DNA of 37,448 nt from Porphyromonadaceae bacterium (GTDB taxonomy: Bacteria > Bacteroidota > Bacteroidia > Bacteroidales > Porphyromonadaceae). Shown here piece after piece: positions 26,001-34,165 of the stretch. The stretch spans positions 1-37,448 of the forward strand of contig JAUMYV010000013.1 in NCBI GenBank assembly GCA_030528445.1, given 5' to 3'. Each line of letters begins with the position of its first letter. Position 1 is the stretch's first letter. Under the pieces are notes generated by a model, which searched no databases, was not told the DNA's origin, and saw nothing but the letters and a program-made list of their open reading frames with translations. A program made the translations under genes and the position numbers.

Positions 26001-26384
26001 CAGTGCCTCTGGGTACGAGACGATGATTGGCAGGTTGCCACCTAGCTTGCCTCGCTCGGCAATCGTAGAGAGCACCATAGAGCGCAGGATAGCACTCGCT
26101 TCGTCTCGATGACCATATTTGATCGCACGGCGATAGGCGGAAGGGAAGAGCAGTACGGCCTCCTGCCCTAGTAGCTGTACCAAGTCGCTATAGAGATAGC
26201 CCGCTTCGTCGGCGTCGTCCATGATGCACAGCACCGACCTCTCGCCCGATAGCATCGAGATGAGTAGGGCTATGCTAGAGCCACCTAGCCCACGCAGAGA
26301 TATATTCTTTTTCGTCGTCTTGAGCTTCTGCCCTAGAGACGCATAGCGCGAGACGAAGGCCGAGCTTAATCGTGATAAGTCCAT
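23058..26384 (-). CDS. mfd: Transcription-repair coupling factor
   Basis: A full-length 1108-residue Mfd. It releases RNA polymerase stalled at DNA damage and recruits UvrA. Domains in order: a UvrB-like N-terminal region (to about 350), the CarD-like RNA polymerase interaction domain (FSPGDLVVHSEHGIGRFGG, about 430-490), and a superfamily 2 helicase with Walker A LLCGDVGFGKTEVA near 573-586. LLVIDEEQKFG follows near 680, then TMSATPIPRTL, the RecG-like TRG motif region with RHxYGLGELHQLRGRVGRS-like residues near 830-850 (DAHRYGLGELHQLRGRVGRS), and a TRCF C-terminal domain (about 940-1090). It is the first gene of a five-gene unit on the minus strand that continues with the sirtuin. Confidence 0.98.
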   Translation of the reverse strand: MDLSRLSSAFVSRYASLGQKLKTTKKNISLRGLGGSSIALLISMLSGERSVLCIMDDADEAGYLYSDLVQLLGQEAVLLFPSAYRRAIKYGHRDEASAILRSMVLSTIAERGKLGGNLPIIVSYPEALAEGVMQESEISQEHLTISVGQEVSQQAVADQLLEWGFERVDYVYEPGQFAIRGSIFDVYAFASEHPLRLDFFGDEIDSLRSFDVETQLSITRHEHISLVPDLASATGVLVPLQALLGASTLVFASDSHYLSDRVGYIWQDSPKLNDGEGFDTLEQLQRLLIAPEAIREADGRMPHCYWRTKAQEASLDLGIEAHPVLGKDYDALTLRLTEWEERGHEVYLSAATEEQYKRVCEIILERRPKLALPQWQQGILHEGFVDATQGIVLLTEHEIFGRYHRYNLRSDKARAGKVNLSLKELMTFSPGDLVVHSEHGIGRFGGLLTMDLGGRPQEVVKIEYRKGDSIYVNLHSLHKLSHYRSRDAAEATQLSTLGTGAWQRIKDKTKKQIKDIARDLIRLYAKRRETPGFAFSPDSYLQHELEASFMYEYTPDQAKAIEAVKADMERSFPMDRLLCGDVGFGKTEVAIQAAFKAATDGKQVAVLVPTTVLAYQHYRTFCKRLAGFPVRIEYLSRARSAKATKDTLKDLRGGQIDIVIGTHRLTSKDVQFKDLGLLVIDEEQKFGVAVKERLRKLQVNVDTLTMSATPIPRTLQFSLMGARDLSNINTPPANRRPVETILTRFDAETIAEAVNFELSRNGQVYLVHNRIQNISEVAGVVKREVPDARVAVGHGQMSPAELEQLLLDFGNHEYDVLVATTIIENGIDVPNANTIIINDAHRYGLGELHQLRGRVGRSDRKAFCYLLSPPLATLPEESRRRLRALENFSELGSGVRIALQDLDIRGAGNALGTEQSGFIANMGYETYQKVFEEAVNELKVDEFSELYRSETEGRADHFVVETSVESDLELSLPESYVPSDAERILLYRELDNLSRDEELKAFRERLIDRFGVLPHQAEELVLVPRLRRLGKSLGIEKLILRSEMMSLHLVADEASPYYKSSAFDKLINYVVQHSKRCEFKQRNGRHILRIKQVESIAEAIALCEDMMK

Positions 26385-26408
26385 TCAGCTGTAAGTGATT
26401 AATTGCTC

Positions 26409-26440
26409 CAAAGTTCGTCATTTATCTGCACCTGCACAAT
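26409..26440 (-). promoter_or_regulatory. Probable promoter of the mfd operon
   Basis: On the minus strand ATTG (26440-26437) is followed after 20 bases by GAACTTTG (26416-26409), one mismatch from TAnnTTTG. The predicted leader to mfd is short, about 20 bases. No convincing promoter for the divergent gene at 26558 was seen in this region. Confidence 0.45.
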
Positions 26441-26557
26441 CCGAATGGCCTTGCATCAAGCCTCCTAGACTTCCTTAATGCGCCTCGTGTGAGGAGGATG
26501 TGTTTGGTCGCTTTGTGAGAAATGCCTAGCTTAGTCAATTATTTCATCCTAACCAAA

Positions 26558-27043
26558 ATGGCAGAACATCTCATTTTATCACACACGACCAAGGGCGAGC
26601 GTTATGCCGAGCTACTCCCACAGCTCAAGGCCCTCGTCAGCTACGAACGCAATGCTGTGGCGAATATGGCGAATATCGCCTCCGCCCTGCGTATGGCCTT
26701 TGGTTTCTTTTGGGTGGGCTTCTATCTAGTCGAGGGGCAAGAGCTAGTTCTTGGCCCTTTCCAGGGAGATATCGCTTGCACGCGCATTCCCTATGGATGT
26801 GGCGTTTGTGGTACAGCGTGGGAGAGAGGTGAGACGCAGCTTGTGCCCGATGTGGAGGCCTTCCCCGGACATATCGCTTGTAGCTCTAGCAGTAGGAGCG
26901 AGATAGTAGTGCCCATCAAAGATGCTCAGGGGCAAATACTAGGCGTACTAGATGTGGATAGCGATCAGCTCAATGACTTCGACCAGACTGATGCCCTCTA
27001 CCTAGAGGCTGTTGCACAGCTCGCAGCCCAATGCCTGCAGTAA
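26558..27043 (+). CDS. msrC: Free methionine-(R)-sulfoxide reductase (GAF domain)
   Basis: A 161-residue single GAF-domain protein when started at 26558. A frame from 26522 adds 12 residues that do not look like the family. Cys74, Cys84 and Cys108 (IACTRIPYG, GVCGTAW, GHIACSSSSRSEIVVPI) have the same 10 and 24 residue spacing as the three redox cysteines of the E. coli enzyme, and the LGVLDVDS end matches too. It reduces free methionine-R-sulfoxide with electrons from thioredoxin. An extra Cys81 lies next to the active cluster (YGCGVCG). It is divergent from mfd and followed by a terminator. Confidence 0.93.
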   Translation: MAEHLILSHTTKGERYAELLPQLKALVSYERNAVANMANIASALRMAFGFFWVGFYLVEGQELVLGPFQGDIACTRIPYGCGVCGTAWERGETQLVPDVEAFPGHIACSSSSRSEIVVPIKDAQGQILGVLDVDSDQLNDFDQTDALYLEAVAQLAAQCLQ

Positions 27044-27081
27044 TGCATCGGGACTAAATGCCCCACATATATCTATCAAAG

Positions 27082-27117
27082 AAAAGGATACGGTAACTCG
27101 ATCGTATCCTTTTTTTT
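27082..27117 (+). terminator. Terminator of the methionine sulfoxide reductase gene
   Basis: AAAAGGATACG (27082-27092) pairs with CGTATCCTTTT (27103-27113) across a 10-base loop and runs into a tract of nine T residues. It lies 39 bases after the stop codon. Confidence 0.92.
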
Positions 27118-27159
27118 GTTGTACCGCTCCCTCTTTGATGATTGGTTCCGCCAGGTGGG

Positions 27160-27653
27160 TGGTCCCGCAGTTCGCGGCGTCGCTACAAACTGAAAACGAT
27201 TAATGAAAAACACGAAGATTGGGAAATCGTTTTTTCGCGTTTTTGGTTAAAGTGTGTAAATGGATTGTTGCCAAATTGGACTTATTTGTTCAATCACTTT
27301 GGGGAGCAAGTCCAACTTCGCAGAAAAACTCAGAGAGTTTTTGGGGGATTAGTCCTACAATCTGCCCCGATGTGTACACAGATTCGAAAAGATTAGTGCA
27401 GAGAAATTCTGAAATCGGAGTTTAGCTTGAATAAAATAGGGTTAGATCCTGTTTTATCTTTCTGATTATTAGTGCTATGTAGAGCGTGTGTTTTAAGGCA
27501 TTGTTTTTGCCTGGCTGGGGGGGAGTGCCCAAACGAGGTCAGACGCGCTGTAGAGCCCACTAGGAGGCAAATACGCGATGTGCCGTTTTTCGGCTCTCTC
27601 GAAGGCATTGCTCTCATCAATATTCTGAAATCTGGTCTAAAATCTAAATCTCA
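27160..27653 (-). repeat. Dispersed ~500-bp repeat, right copy (inverted)
   Basis: The reverse complement is homologous to 70-570. Shared blocks include 27611-27631 (TTTCAGAAT, TTGATGAG), 27540-27600 (TATTTGCC, CCTAG, GGGCTCTA), 27386-27417 (near-identical 32 bases) and 27260-27345 (TAAGTCCAATTTGGCAA). A 16-base segment at 27347-27362 is flipped relative to the rest. Together with the terminator at 27082 and the one at 27692, this fills the 706-base gap 27044-27749. Small open frames inside it are not kept in the other copy, so no gene is called. Confidence 0.75.
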
Positions 27654-27691
27654 CTCTTCTTGAGAAGAGAGTCTGGATATAGAATTGAAAA

Positions 27692-27730
27692 GGGGATATG
27701 CCGAGGCGTCATTCGCATCAGCATATCCCC
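27692..27730 (-). terminator. Terminator of the patatin-like gene
   Basis: GGGGATATGC (27692-27701) pairs with GCATATCCCC (27721-27730) over 10 bases with a 19-base loop. On the minus strand it is followed by TTTTC and an A/T-rich tail. It lies about 20 bases past the patatin stop. Confidence 0.85.
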
Positions 27731-27749
27731 CAAATCTTGGGGTATAGCG

Positions 27750-28784
27750 CTACTTATTAGCTTTGGGCTCTGAGTTATCGTACCACTCTAGGTAGGCTGT
27801 CGTATAGTTACGTCCAGAGTCTAGTAGCTCCTGCTTCTTTTGCTCCTCAATGGCAAAGTCGGTCGCCTTGACGCCTAGTGTGTCGATGTAGATGGTGCGT
27901 TGCCAGTCGTCGCTGTGTAGATGGGAGTTTTCTTGAGCGTCGATGAGCGTGTTCAATAGGGCTGTGGTGTAGTCCCATAGATCGTCTATCTGGCGTTTGG
28001 GAGGCTCTGCTTGGTCCCGAAACATGGAGATCTTCTCTTTGCTATCTAGCCTAAAGCCAAGGGTCTGCTTGTTGTAGACATAGTCCGAGATACGTCTGCA
28101 CCGATCACGTAGCTCTTGGTTGATACTCTCGTAGTACTCCGTGCGCATCCAGTCTTTCTTGACGTACTTGCGACGATCGAAGACCTTGACAGGATAGTTG
28201 TCTAGCATCCCACCATCGACATAGAGATCGCCTCGGAAGTTGCGCTTGGCGGCAAAGAATATGGGGATAGACATAGAGATACGTACAGCATCGGCGATGC
28301 AGAAGCGAGGCGTATGCTCGTGTGAGAATATCTCCGAGAAGCCCGTTGATAGGTTTGTCCCTACTAGATATATCTGCTTCGACTTGAGGGCTGGGTCGGA
28401 GCAGTGGATAAGGTCGTCGAACGTGGCCTCCGAGTTGCCGAGCTTGCGTGCGATGAGAGAGCCAATCCAAGCGCGGAAGAAGTCGCCCTTGTACCAGCCA
28501 AATTCGCTGATTAGGCGATTGGCGTCCCTGACGACTCCCCATGAGTCGTCCATGAAGTTCTTGAAGTCTAGCTCCCACATAATCTTTTTGATCTCCTCTG
28601 GCGTATAGCCGATGCCTAGCAGTACGGCGACGATTGCCCCTGCCGAGGTGCCGGCTACGCGCTCGATTCGCTCGAAAATCCCAGCTTCCTGTAGTACCTC
28701 AAGCGCGCCTACATAGGCAATGCCCTTGACACCTCCACCCTCGAAGACGAGGTTGCGAAAGAAATACTTGTTCTCTTTGTTCAT
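27750..28784 (-). CDS. Patatin-like phospholipase
   Basis: A 344-residue lipid acyl hydrolase with the patatin catalytic set. The oxyanion loop is GGGVKG (16-21), the nucleophile is Ser47 in GTSAG, and Asp190 in VDGGMLDNYP completes the Ser-Asp dyad. There is no signal peptide, no membrane segment and no POTRA or barrel domain, so it is a soluble cytoplasmic enzyme, unlike the long PlpD/PG1326-type autotransporter patatins. The C-terminal part (about 240-344) is helical and charged and would form a lid or substrate-binding region. It cleaves phospholipids or other acyl esters; the substrate is unknown. It is monocistronic, with no nucleotidyltransferase or E1/E2 genes beside it, so a CBASS role is not supported. 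Confidence 0.92.
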   Translation of the reverse strand: MNKENKYFFRNLVFEGGGVKGIAYVGALEVLQEAGIFERIERVAGTSAGAIVAVLLGIGYTPEEIKKIMWELDFKNFMDDSWGVVRDANRLISEFGWYKGDFFRAWIGSLIARKLGNSEATFDDLIHCSDPALKSKQIYLVGTNLSTGFSEIFSHEHTPRFCIADAVRISMSIPIFFAAKRNFRGDLYVDGGMLDNYPVKVFDRRKYVKKDWMRTEYYESINQELRDRCRRISDYVYNKQTLGFRLDSKEKISMFRDQAEPPKRQIDDLWDYTTALLNTLIDAQENSHLHSDDWQRTIYIDTLGVKATDFAIEEQKKQELLDSGRNYTTAYLEWYDNSEPKANK

Positions 28785-29047
28785 AGGTTCGGTATGTTTG
28801 TTTAACGGATGATTGGAGTTTGTTTAGCCACTAAAGTAATTATTTTTGATTCATCCGACATTCCGCCTGAGTAGAGACAAATCTATACCTCAACAGTCTC
28901 AATATGTCTGTTTGGGAGTGTGTTTCGTGAAAAACTTGTTACTTTGTGCCGATAAACAGCCCAAACCTACAGACTAAGACCCAAAACTAAGCCTCTCGGT
29001 CTAGGTGGACTAATACTGAACAACAACTCTATAATAGTGAATGCGAT

Positions 29048-30454
29048 ATGGCAATGATATGGATGATAGTAGTCTTTGTGATAGGCTATGCCCTTATCAC
29101 GATGGAACATGTTCTCAAAGTCAACAAAACAGCTATTGCCCTCCTGATGTGCGTCCTGTGCTGGGCTATCTACATGGGAGATAGTGTTAGTTTTTTCTCT
29201 CTTTTTCATCCGGAGGAATACCAAAATCTCAAAGCCCAATTAACCGATCCTCAGACTATCCGTGAGGCTGTGCTCAGCTACACCTCCTCGGTTCTATTGC
29301 TCGAGCATATGGGAGATGTGAGCGAGATTATCTTTTTCCTCCTAGGGGCTATGACCATTGTCGAGATTGTCGATATGAATGGAGGCTTCAATTTTGTCCG
29401 TGACCACTTGCTCACGCAAAACAAACGACGTCTATTGTGGCGTGTGGCTTTGCTCAGCTTTCTCTTGTCTGCCACACTCGACAATCTGACCACGACGATT
29501 GTGATGCTCATGGTCTTGCGCAAGCTCGTTCATAAGCAAGAAGATCGTTGGTATTATGCTGCAGCGATTGTCTTAGCAGCTAATAGTGGTGGGGCTTTTT
29601 CGCCCATAGGAGATGTGACGACCATCATGCTTTGGATCAAGGGGAATGTAACTTCTATAGGGCTACTCTCCAAATTGCTTTTGCCCTCGTTGATTTCTTG
29701 TCTAATTCCTATCGCTTTGCTGCAAGCGAAGCTTCAAGGCCAGCTTACCGATAGTCTGCGTCGTAGTGCCTCGAGCCAGGAGGCGCGTCGCATTACTCTC
29801 TCTCCACTAGCTGCTCGTCTTGTCTTCTGTATTGGTATCGGAGGACTAATTAGCGTGCCACTCTTTCGTTACCTCACAGGGCTCCCCCCTTTTATGGGTG
29901 TTTTGCTCGTTTTTTCTTTGCTTTGGTGCTTGACTGAGGTGATTCTTAGGGGGAAGGCTCGACACATGCAAGCGGACGAAGAAGCTATTGAGCTTGTGCG
30001 TGTCAATCAGCTATTGCACAAAATAGACCTTGGCACAATCCTCTTTTTCTTGGGTATTCTTCTGTCCGTAGCGGCTATCGAAGAAACGGGAGCCCTACGC
30101 AGTCTAGGTTTGTGGCTAGAGAAGTTCTCGGGGGGCAATGCTTTTGTCGTTACGGCGGCTATTGGCTTGTGCTCATCAGTCGTCGATAATGTTCCCTTGG
30201 TGGCTAGTTGTATCGGGATGTATGAGCTTGTCTCAGGTGACGTACATTATATGGTAGATGGTGAGTTTTGGCAGCTCCTTGCCTATTGTGCTGGGGTCGG
30301 GGGAAGTATGCTCATCATCGGTAGTGCCGCTGGGGTTGTGGCTATGGGGATGGAGCAAATGACCTTTTCGTGGTACTTCAAACGTATTACTTGGGTGGCT
30401 CTGTTAGGATACCTAGGTGGGATATTGACCTATTGGCTACTATCTTGCTTGTAG
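29048..30454 (+). CDS. nhaD: NhaD-type sodium/proton antiporter
   Basis: A 468-residue inner-membrane protein with about 12 hydrophobic segments. The two half-membrane signature loops are present: SATLDNLTTTIVM near residue 145 and SSVVDNVPLVASC near 378, each with the Asp-Asn pair of the ion-transporter superfamily. SGGAFSPIGDVTTIMLW near 177 and IGSAAGVVAMG near 432 also match. It exchanges sodium or lithium for protons across the cytoplasmic membrane. NhaD is common in Porphyromonas-like bacteria that run sodium-based energetics. A weak -7 element (TTACTTTG, 28939-28946) is the only promoter hint. It is monocistronic by position: 448 bases of non-coding DNA follow. Confidence 0.93.
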   Translation: MAMIWMIVVFVIGYALITMEHVLKVNKTAIALLMCVLCWAIYMGDSVSFFSLFHPEEYQNLKAQLTDPQTIREAVLSYTSSVLLLEHMGDVSEIIFFLLGAMTIVEIVDMNGGFNFVRDHLLTQNKRRLLWRVALLSFLLSATLDNLTTTIVMLMVLRKLVHKQEDRWYYAAAIVLAANSGGAFSPIGDVTTIMLWIKGNVTSIGLLSKLLLPSLISCLIPIALLQAKLQGQLTDSLRRSASSQEARRITLSPLAARLVFCIGIGGLISVPLFRYLTGLPPFMGVLLVFSLLWCLTEVILRGKARHMQADEEAIELVRVNQLLHKIDLGTILFFLGILLSVAAIEETGALRSLGLWLEKFSGGNAFVVTAAIGLCSSVVDNVPLVASCIGMYELVSGDVHYMVDGEFWQLLAYCAGVGGSMLIIGSAAGVVAMGMEQMTFSWYFKRITWVALLGYLGGILTYWLLSCL

Positions 30455-30613
30455 ATGAGAGGGGATTTGTTCGCTTGAGCCAAGGATACTACTATCCGCC
30501 TATTGCAGACGGGTATATTGCTTAGATTTTTTCGGTTTTTGCGATTGATTAATCAGATAATGGTGGTATTTGAGCAGATTGATAATGTTGGGCTTTGGAA
30601 CTGTATCAAAAGG

Positions 30614-30645
30614 TTTGGTTTATTAGATTAAATGAGCTAAGTTTG
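30614..30645 (+). promoter_or_regulatory. Promoter of the SusC/SusD operon
   Basis: TTTG (30614-30617) and TAAGTTTG (30638-30645) are separated by exactly 20 bases, a full match to the Bacteroidota consensus. Transcription should begin near 30652, giving a leader of about 250 bases before the susC-like start at 30903. Confidence 0.75.
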
Positions 30646-30651
30646 CCCTAG

Positions 30652-30902
30652 AGTATTGCATATATTGGGAGGTATTTCTCTCTTGTCCGGAGCACAGACA
30701 TTATTTTTCGTGATTATCATCCTCGTTTCGAGTTCGTGCTCGGTTCCCTAACCCGCTGGACTTGATCCCAGCACGTCGAGGCAGACGTGCTCATAAGGCG
30801 CTCAATTAGTTTGGTCTTACGTCGCAGATGTGTAGGCTTGGCTAGAGGTATTACTATTATTATTGTGTTTTTTCGAATGCAGTTTTTTACCAAGTTGAAT
30901 GT
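30652..30902 (+). promoter_or_regulatory. Long structured 5' leader of the SusC/SusD operon
   Basis: Between the predicted start site and the SusC-like gene lie about 250 bases without a protein-like frame. AGCACGTC (30770-30777) and GACGTGCT (30784-30791) form a perfect 8-base stem with a 6-base loop, and the block 30720-30800 is clearly GC-richer than its surroundings. It could be a regulatory RNA element or the target of an antisense RNA, as known for some Bacteroides sus-like operons. I do not recognise a known riboswitch. Confidence 0.4.
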
Positions 30903-33900
30903 ATGAAAAAGGGATTTTTATTCTTAGCACTCCTATTCTGTAGTATAGGGATGCTATTGGCTCAGCAGCGTACCGTCAAGGGGGTGGTGACATCCAAGGC
31001 GGACGGACTGCCTGTTATTGGAGCCTCTGTGGTGGTCAAGGGTAATCCAACGATTGGTGGAGCAACCAATCTAGATGGTCGTTTTACCTTCAAAGTCCCA
31101 GCCGACGCCCAGACTCTAGTCGTTTCCTACATTGGCTTCGTCACGCAAGAAATATCAGTGAGAGATGGCGAAATTCGGGTTGTCCTAGTTCCAGATGCTC
31201 AGTTGCTGGAGGATGTCGTCGTAACGGCTACAGGGATGACTCGATCCAAGAAAGCTCTAGGTTACGCGGCTACATCAATTAAGGGTGATATCATTGCTCA
31301 GTCCAAGGCGGTCAATCCGATGAGTGCCCTGCAAGGGCGTGTTTCTGGAGTTGATATTTCGTCTGCTCCAGGGCCAGGTGCTACGCAAAATGTAATTATC
31401 CGCGGAGCATCTTCCTTTGGCAATAATCAGCCTCTGTACATTGTGGATGGTATTCCTCTGACGAATGATCAGAATAGGTCGGGCAATAGTCTCAACTCAC
31501 AGGTGGACTTCGGTTCTGGAATCAATGCCCTCAATCCCGATGATATTGCAGATGTAACGGTGCTCAAAGGAGCCGCTGCGACAGCCCTATACGGTTCTCG
31601 TGCGGCTAACGGAGTAATCATGATTACTACTAAGTCTGGAGCTAATACAGAAGGAAAAATGCAAGTGTCTTATGATGCGGGGTACACTTTTACAAGAGTA
31701 GGTCGACTCCCTCAGGAGCAGACGATTTTTGGCCAAGGATGGAATGGTGCTAGAGCTCTTGACGAGAATGGTAACTGGGGATCTCCTTTTGATGGAAAAG
31801 ATCGTGTTTGGGGGCGTGTTATTGATGGCAAGCAACAGACCAAGCCTTATGTGTATCTAGAGGATAGAGTACGTGATTTTTATGAGATAGGGCAGGGCTA
31901 TAAGAATGCGATTTCTCTTTCAGGAGGTAACGCCAAGACAAATTATTTCCTCTCTCTCTCTCAGAATACAGTAGATGGTGTTATTCCTGGAGATCACGAT
32001 AACTATAAGCGTTATACCATGTCTACCAGAGGGGCTCATAAAGCAGGCAGGGCAACAGTTAGTTCTTCGGTTAATTTCAGTAGTGAGACGACGAAGTCCG
32101 TTCCCTCTGGTCAGGGAGCTTCTTTGCATAGATCTCTTTATGAGATTGCTAATGATATCTCTATTGTCGATTTTAAGGATTTGACCAATCCATTCAATAC
32201 GGCAGATAATTATTTTACCCCTTATGGGCTTAACCCCTATTATGTGCTGGAAAAGGATGGTGCTATTCAAAATAAATATAAAATATTTGGTAAGTTCCAG
32301 TTGGACTATGACTTGTTAGAGTCTCTTAAGTTTTCCTATCGCTTTGGGGGGGACTATGAGACCTCTACGAGTCGATCACATACTGCTCCTGTACACTTCT
32401 CCCCAGGAGCTCCTAACGAGGGGTCTTCTAATGAAAATCCAGGTTCGTACGATCAGGTTCGTCGAGAGCGTATCCAGATGAACCACGATTTATTGGTTAC
32501 TTACAATCAAGCTCTAGGAGAGAACTTCCAACTATCCGCTATTGCAGGTCTTAATGTCAATGAACGTGAGTACTCCTTTTTGAGAGGCAATATTACCTCT
32601 GTCGACTTGGAGGGGTTCTACAACTTGGTAAATAGTCTTACGCCCTCTTTGTCCAATGAACGAAAGGAAATTCGTCGCCTTGTCGGTGCTTATATTAATG
32701 CAGACTTGAGCTATAAGAACTTTGCATATCTAACGCTGACGGCTCGTAATGACTGGTCGTCGACTTTGCCCAAAGACAAGAATTCGTATTTCTACCCAGG
32801 ATTGACTTTCAGTCTTCTCTTACCTGATATGCTCAAGCAATATGGCATTAGTACTGGCTTTATGAACTTTGCCAAGCTTCGTGCAGCCTATGGGCAGACG
32901 GGTAGCGATACTCAGCCCTACTATGTCTATGATCGTTATGTTTTGGGACGCTCTCCCTATCCAGGTTATCCCAAGGTTGATGACCTTGAATTCCCAATCA
33001 ATGGGATTAATGCTTACTCGGCATCGGATCAGCAGGGGAACCCGAATCTGCGTCCAGAGCTCACAACTGAGTTTGAGGTCGGCGCGGAGCTTAAGTTTTT
33101 CAATAACCGTGTTGGGGTAGATCTCTCCTACTATAATAGGTTAACTAAAGACTTGATTTCAAGGATTCCACGTGACCCCTCTACTGGGTATACCTATCAA
33201 CAGAGTAATCTTGGAGATGTTCGCAATCAGGGTGTGGAGATAACTCTGAGCATCACACCTCTTAAGCTCAAAGACTTTGAATGGAATTTGGCATGGAACT
33301 ACTCTGCAAATCGGAATAAGGTTGAGCGTTTAGATGTTCCAGAGGTGAATATTGCAGGTTTTGGTGGTGCTGGTATCTATGCGGTAGAAGGCAAGGCGAT
33401 TGGTCAGTTCAAGATTTCAGGGATTAAGACTACGATTATAGATGGTAAGGAGAAAGTGATCGTAGATGGTAAGGGGCTCCCCTTGACGACTCCCACACAG
33501 GTCTATATGGATGGACGAGATATTCACGAGAAGTATCGTATGGGTCTCACTAATACCTTCAGATATAAAGGTCTATCGCTTTCTGCAACTTTGGACTATC
33601 GCCATGGTGGTTATATTTGGTCTAATACGAAGCTCTACATGCACTGGACAGGTAGTGGGCCAGAAACGGCTCTCAATGATCGTCGTCCGTTTGTCTTCCC
33701 AAACTCTGTACAGGAAATTGCTCCAGGTACTTTTGTAGAGAACAATGTGCCCGTGGAGCCTGATGGGTTGCATGAGTTTTATCAACACAAGTCGTTTGGA
33801 GGTGATTGGGCTCATGTGTTAGATCGTTCATACCTCAAACTGCGTAATGTAGGGTTGGCCTACCAGATGCCTCTTAATTTGATTAAGAAGATTGGCCTAT

Positions 33901-34076
33901 CGGGTTTGAGACTTTCTCTCAATGCCTCTGATATCTTACTTTGGACTCCCAGCGAAAACGTCTATATTGATCCAGAGACCACGACGTTTGGCAATGATGT
34001 GGGGGGGAAGTTTGGTGAGTTTAATGCTAATCCATCCAATCAGACCTACACGCTTGGTCTAACGCTTAATTTCTAG
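30903..34076 (+). CDS. SusC/RagA-type TonB-dependent transporter
   Basis: A 1057-residue outer-membrane transporter. Signal peptide at 1-20 (LFLALLFCSIGMLLAQ). A carboxypeptidase-regulatory-like domain spans about 22-100 (VKGVVTSKADGLPVIGASVVVKG, NLDGRFTF, VSYIGF). The TonB box is LEDVVVTATG near 101. The plug at about 115-240 has LQGRVSGVDI, IIRGASSFGNNQPLYIVDGIPL and VLKGAAATALYGSRAANGVIMITTKSG, the SusC/RagA signature. A barrel follows to the last strand (TYTLGLTLNF). Together with the SusD-like lipoprotein it forms a pedal-bin transporter for oligosaccharides or peptides. No glycoside hydrolase, peptidase or regulator gene is adjacent, so the substrate cannot be assigned. It is the first gene of a four-gene operon. 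Confidence 0.96.
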   Translation: MKKGFLFLALLFCSIGMLLAQQRTVKGVVTSKADGLPVIGASVVVKGNPTIGGATNLDGRFTFKVPADAQTLVVSYIGFVTQEISVRDGEIRVVLVPDAQLLEDVVVTATGMTRSKKALGYAATSIKGDIIAQSKAVNPMSALQGRVSGVDISSAPGPGATQNVIIRGASSFGNNQPLYIVDGIPLTNDQNRSGNSLNSQVDFGSGINALNPDDIADVTVLKGAAATALYGSRAANGVIMITTKSGANTEGKMQVSYDAGYTFTRVGRLPQEQTIFGQGWNGARALDENGNWGSPFDGKDRVWGRVIDGKQQTKPYVYLEDRVRDFYEIGQGYKNAISLSGGNAKTNYFLSLSQNTVDGVIPGDHDNYKRYTMSTRGAHKAGRATVSSSVNFSSETTKSVPSGQGASLHRSLYEIANDISIVDFKDLTNPFNTADNYFTPYGLNPYYVLEKDGAIQNKYKIFGKFQLDYDLLESLKFSYRFGGDYETSTSRSHTAPVHFSPGAPNEGSSNENPGSYDQVRRERIQMNHDLLVTYNQALGENFQLSAIAGLNVNEREYSFLRGNITSVDLEGFYNLVNSLTPSLSNERKEIRRLVGAYINADLSYKNFAYLTLTARNDWSSTLPKDKNSYFYPGLTFSLLLPDMLKQYGISTGFMNFAKLRAAYGQTGSDTQPYYVYDRYVLGRSPYPGYPKVDDLEFPINGINAYSASDQQGNPNLRPELTTEFEVGAELKFFNNRVGVDLSYYNRLTKDLISRIPRDPSTGYTYQQSNLGDVRNQGVEITLSITPLKLKDFEWNLAWNYSANRNKVERLDVPEVNIAGFGGAGIYAVEGKAIGQFKISGIKTTIIDGKEKVIVDGKGLPLTTPTQVYMDGRDIHEKYRMGLTNTFRYKGLSLSATLDYRHGGYIWSNTKLYMHWTGSGPETALNDRRPFVFPNSVQEIAPGTFVENNVPVEPDGLHEFYQHKSFGGDWAHVLDRSYLKLRNVGLAYQMPLNLIKKIGLSGLRLSLNASDILLWTPSENVYIDPETTTFGNDVGGKFGEFNANPSNQTYTLGLTLNF

Positions 34077-34165
34077 ACAAGTATAGAATAAGAAATAATA
34101 TACAATTAAGTAGTGGGTTTATTACTTCAATAGCCCATCTCTTGATTATAAAATACGACTTTATT

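Noticed and set aside
27012-27663. Several small frames between the methionine sulfoxide reductase and patatin genes
   Set aside because: They lie within the inverted repeat and the terminator. The frames are broken in the other repeat copy, so coding is not supported.
27750-28784. The patatin as a CBASS or other antiphage effector
   Set aside because: No cyclase, E1/E2, JAB or HORMA genes lie next to it; NhaD and a repeat are its neighbours.
28967-29239. 90-residue minus-strand frame upstream of and overlapping nhaD
   Set aside because: It overlaps the start of a clear membrane-protein gene and shows no domain.
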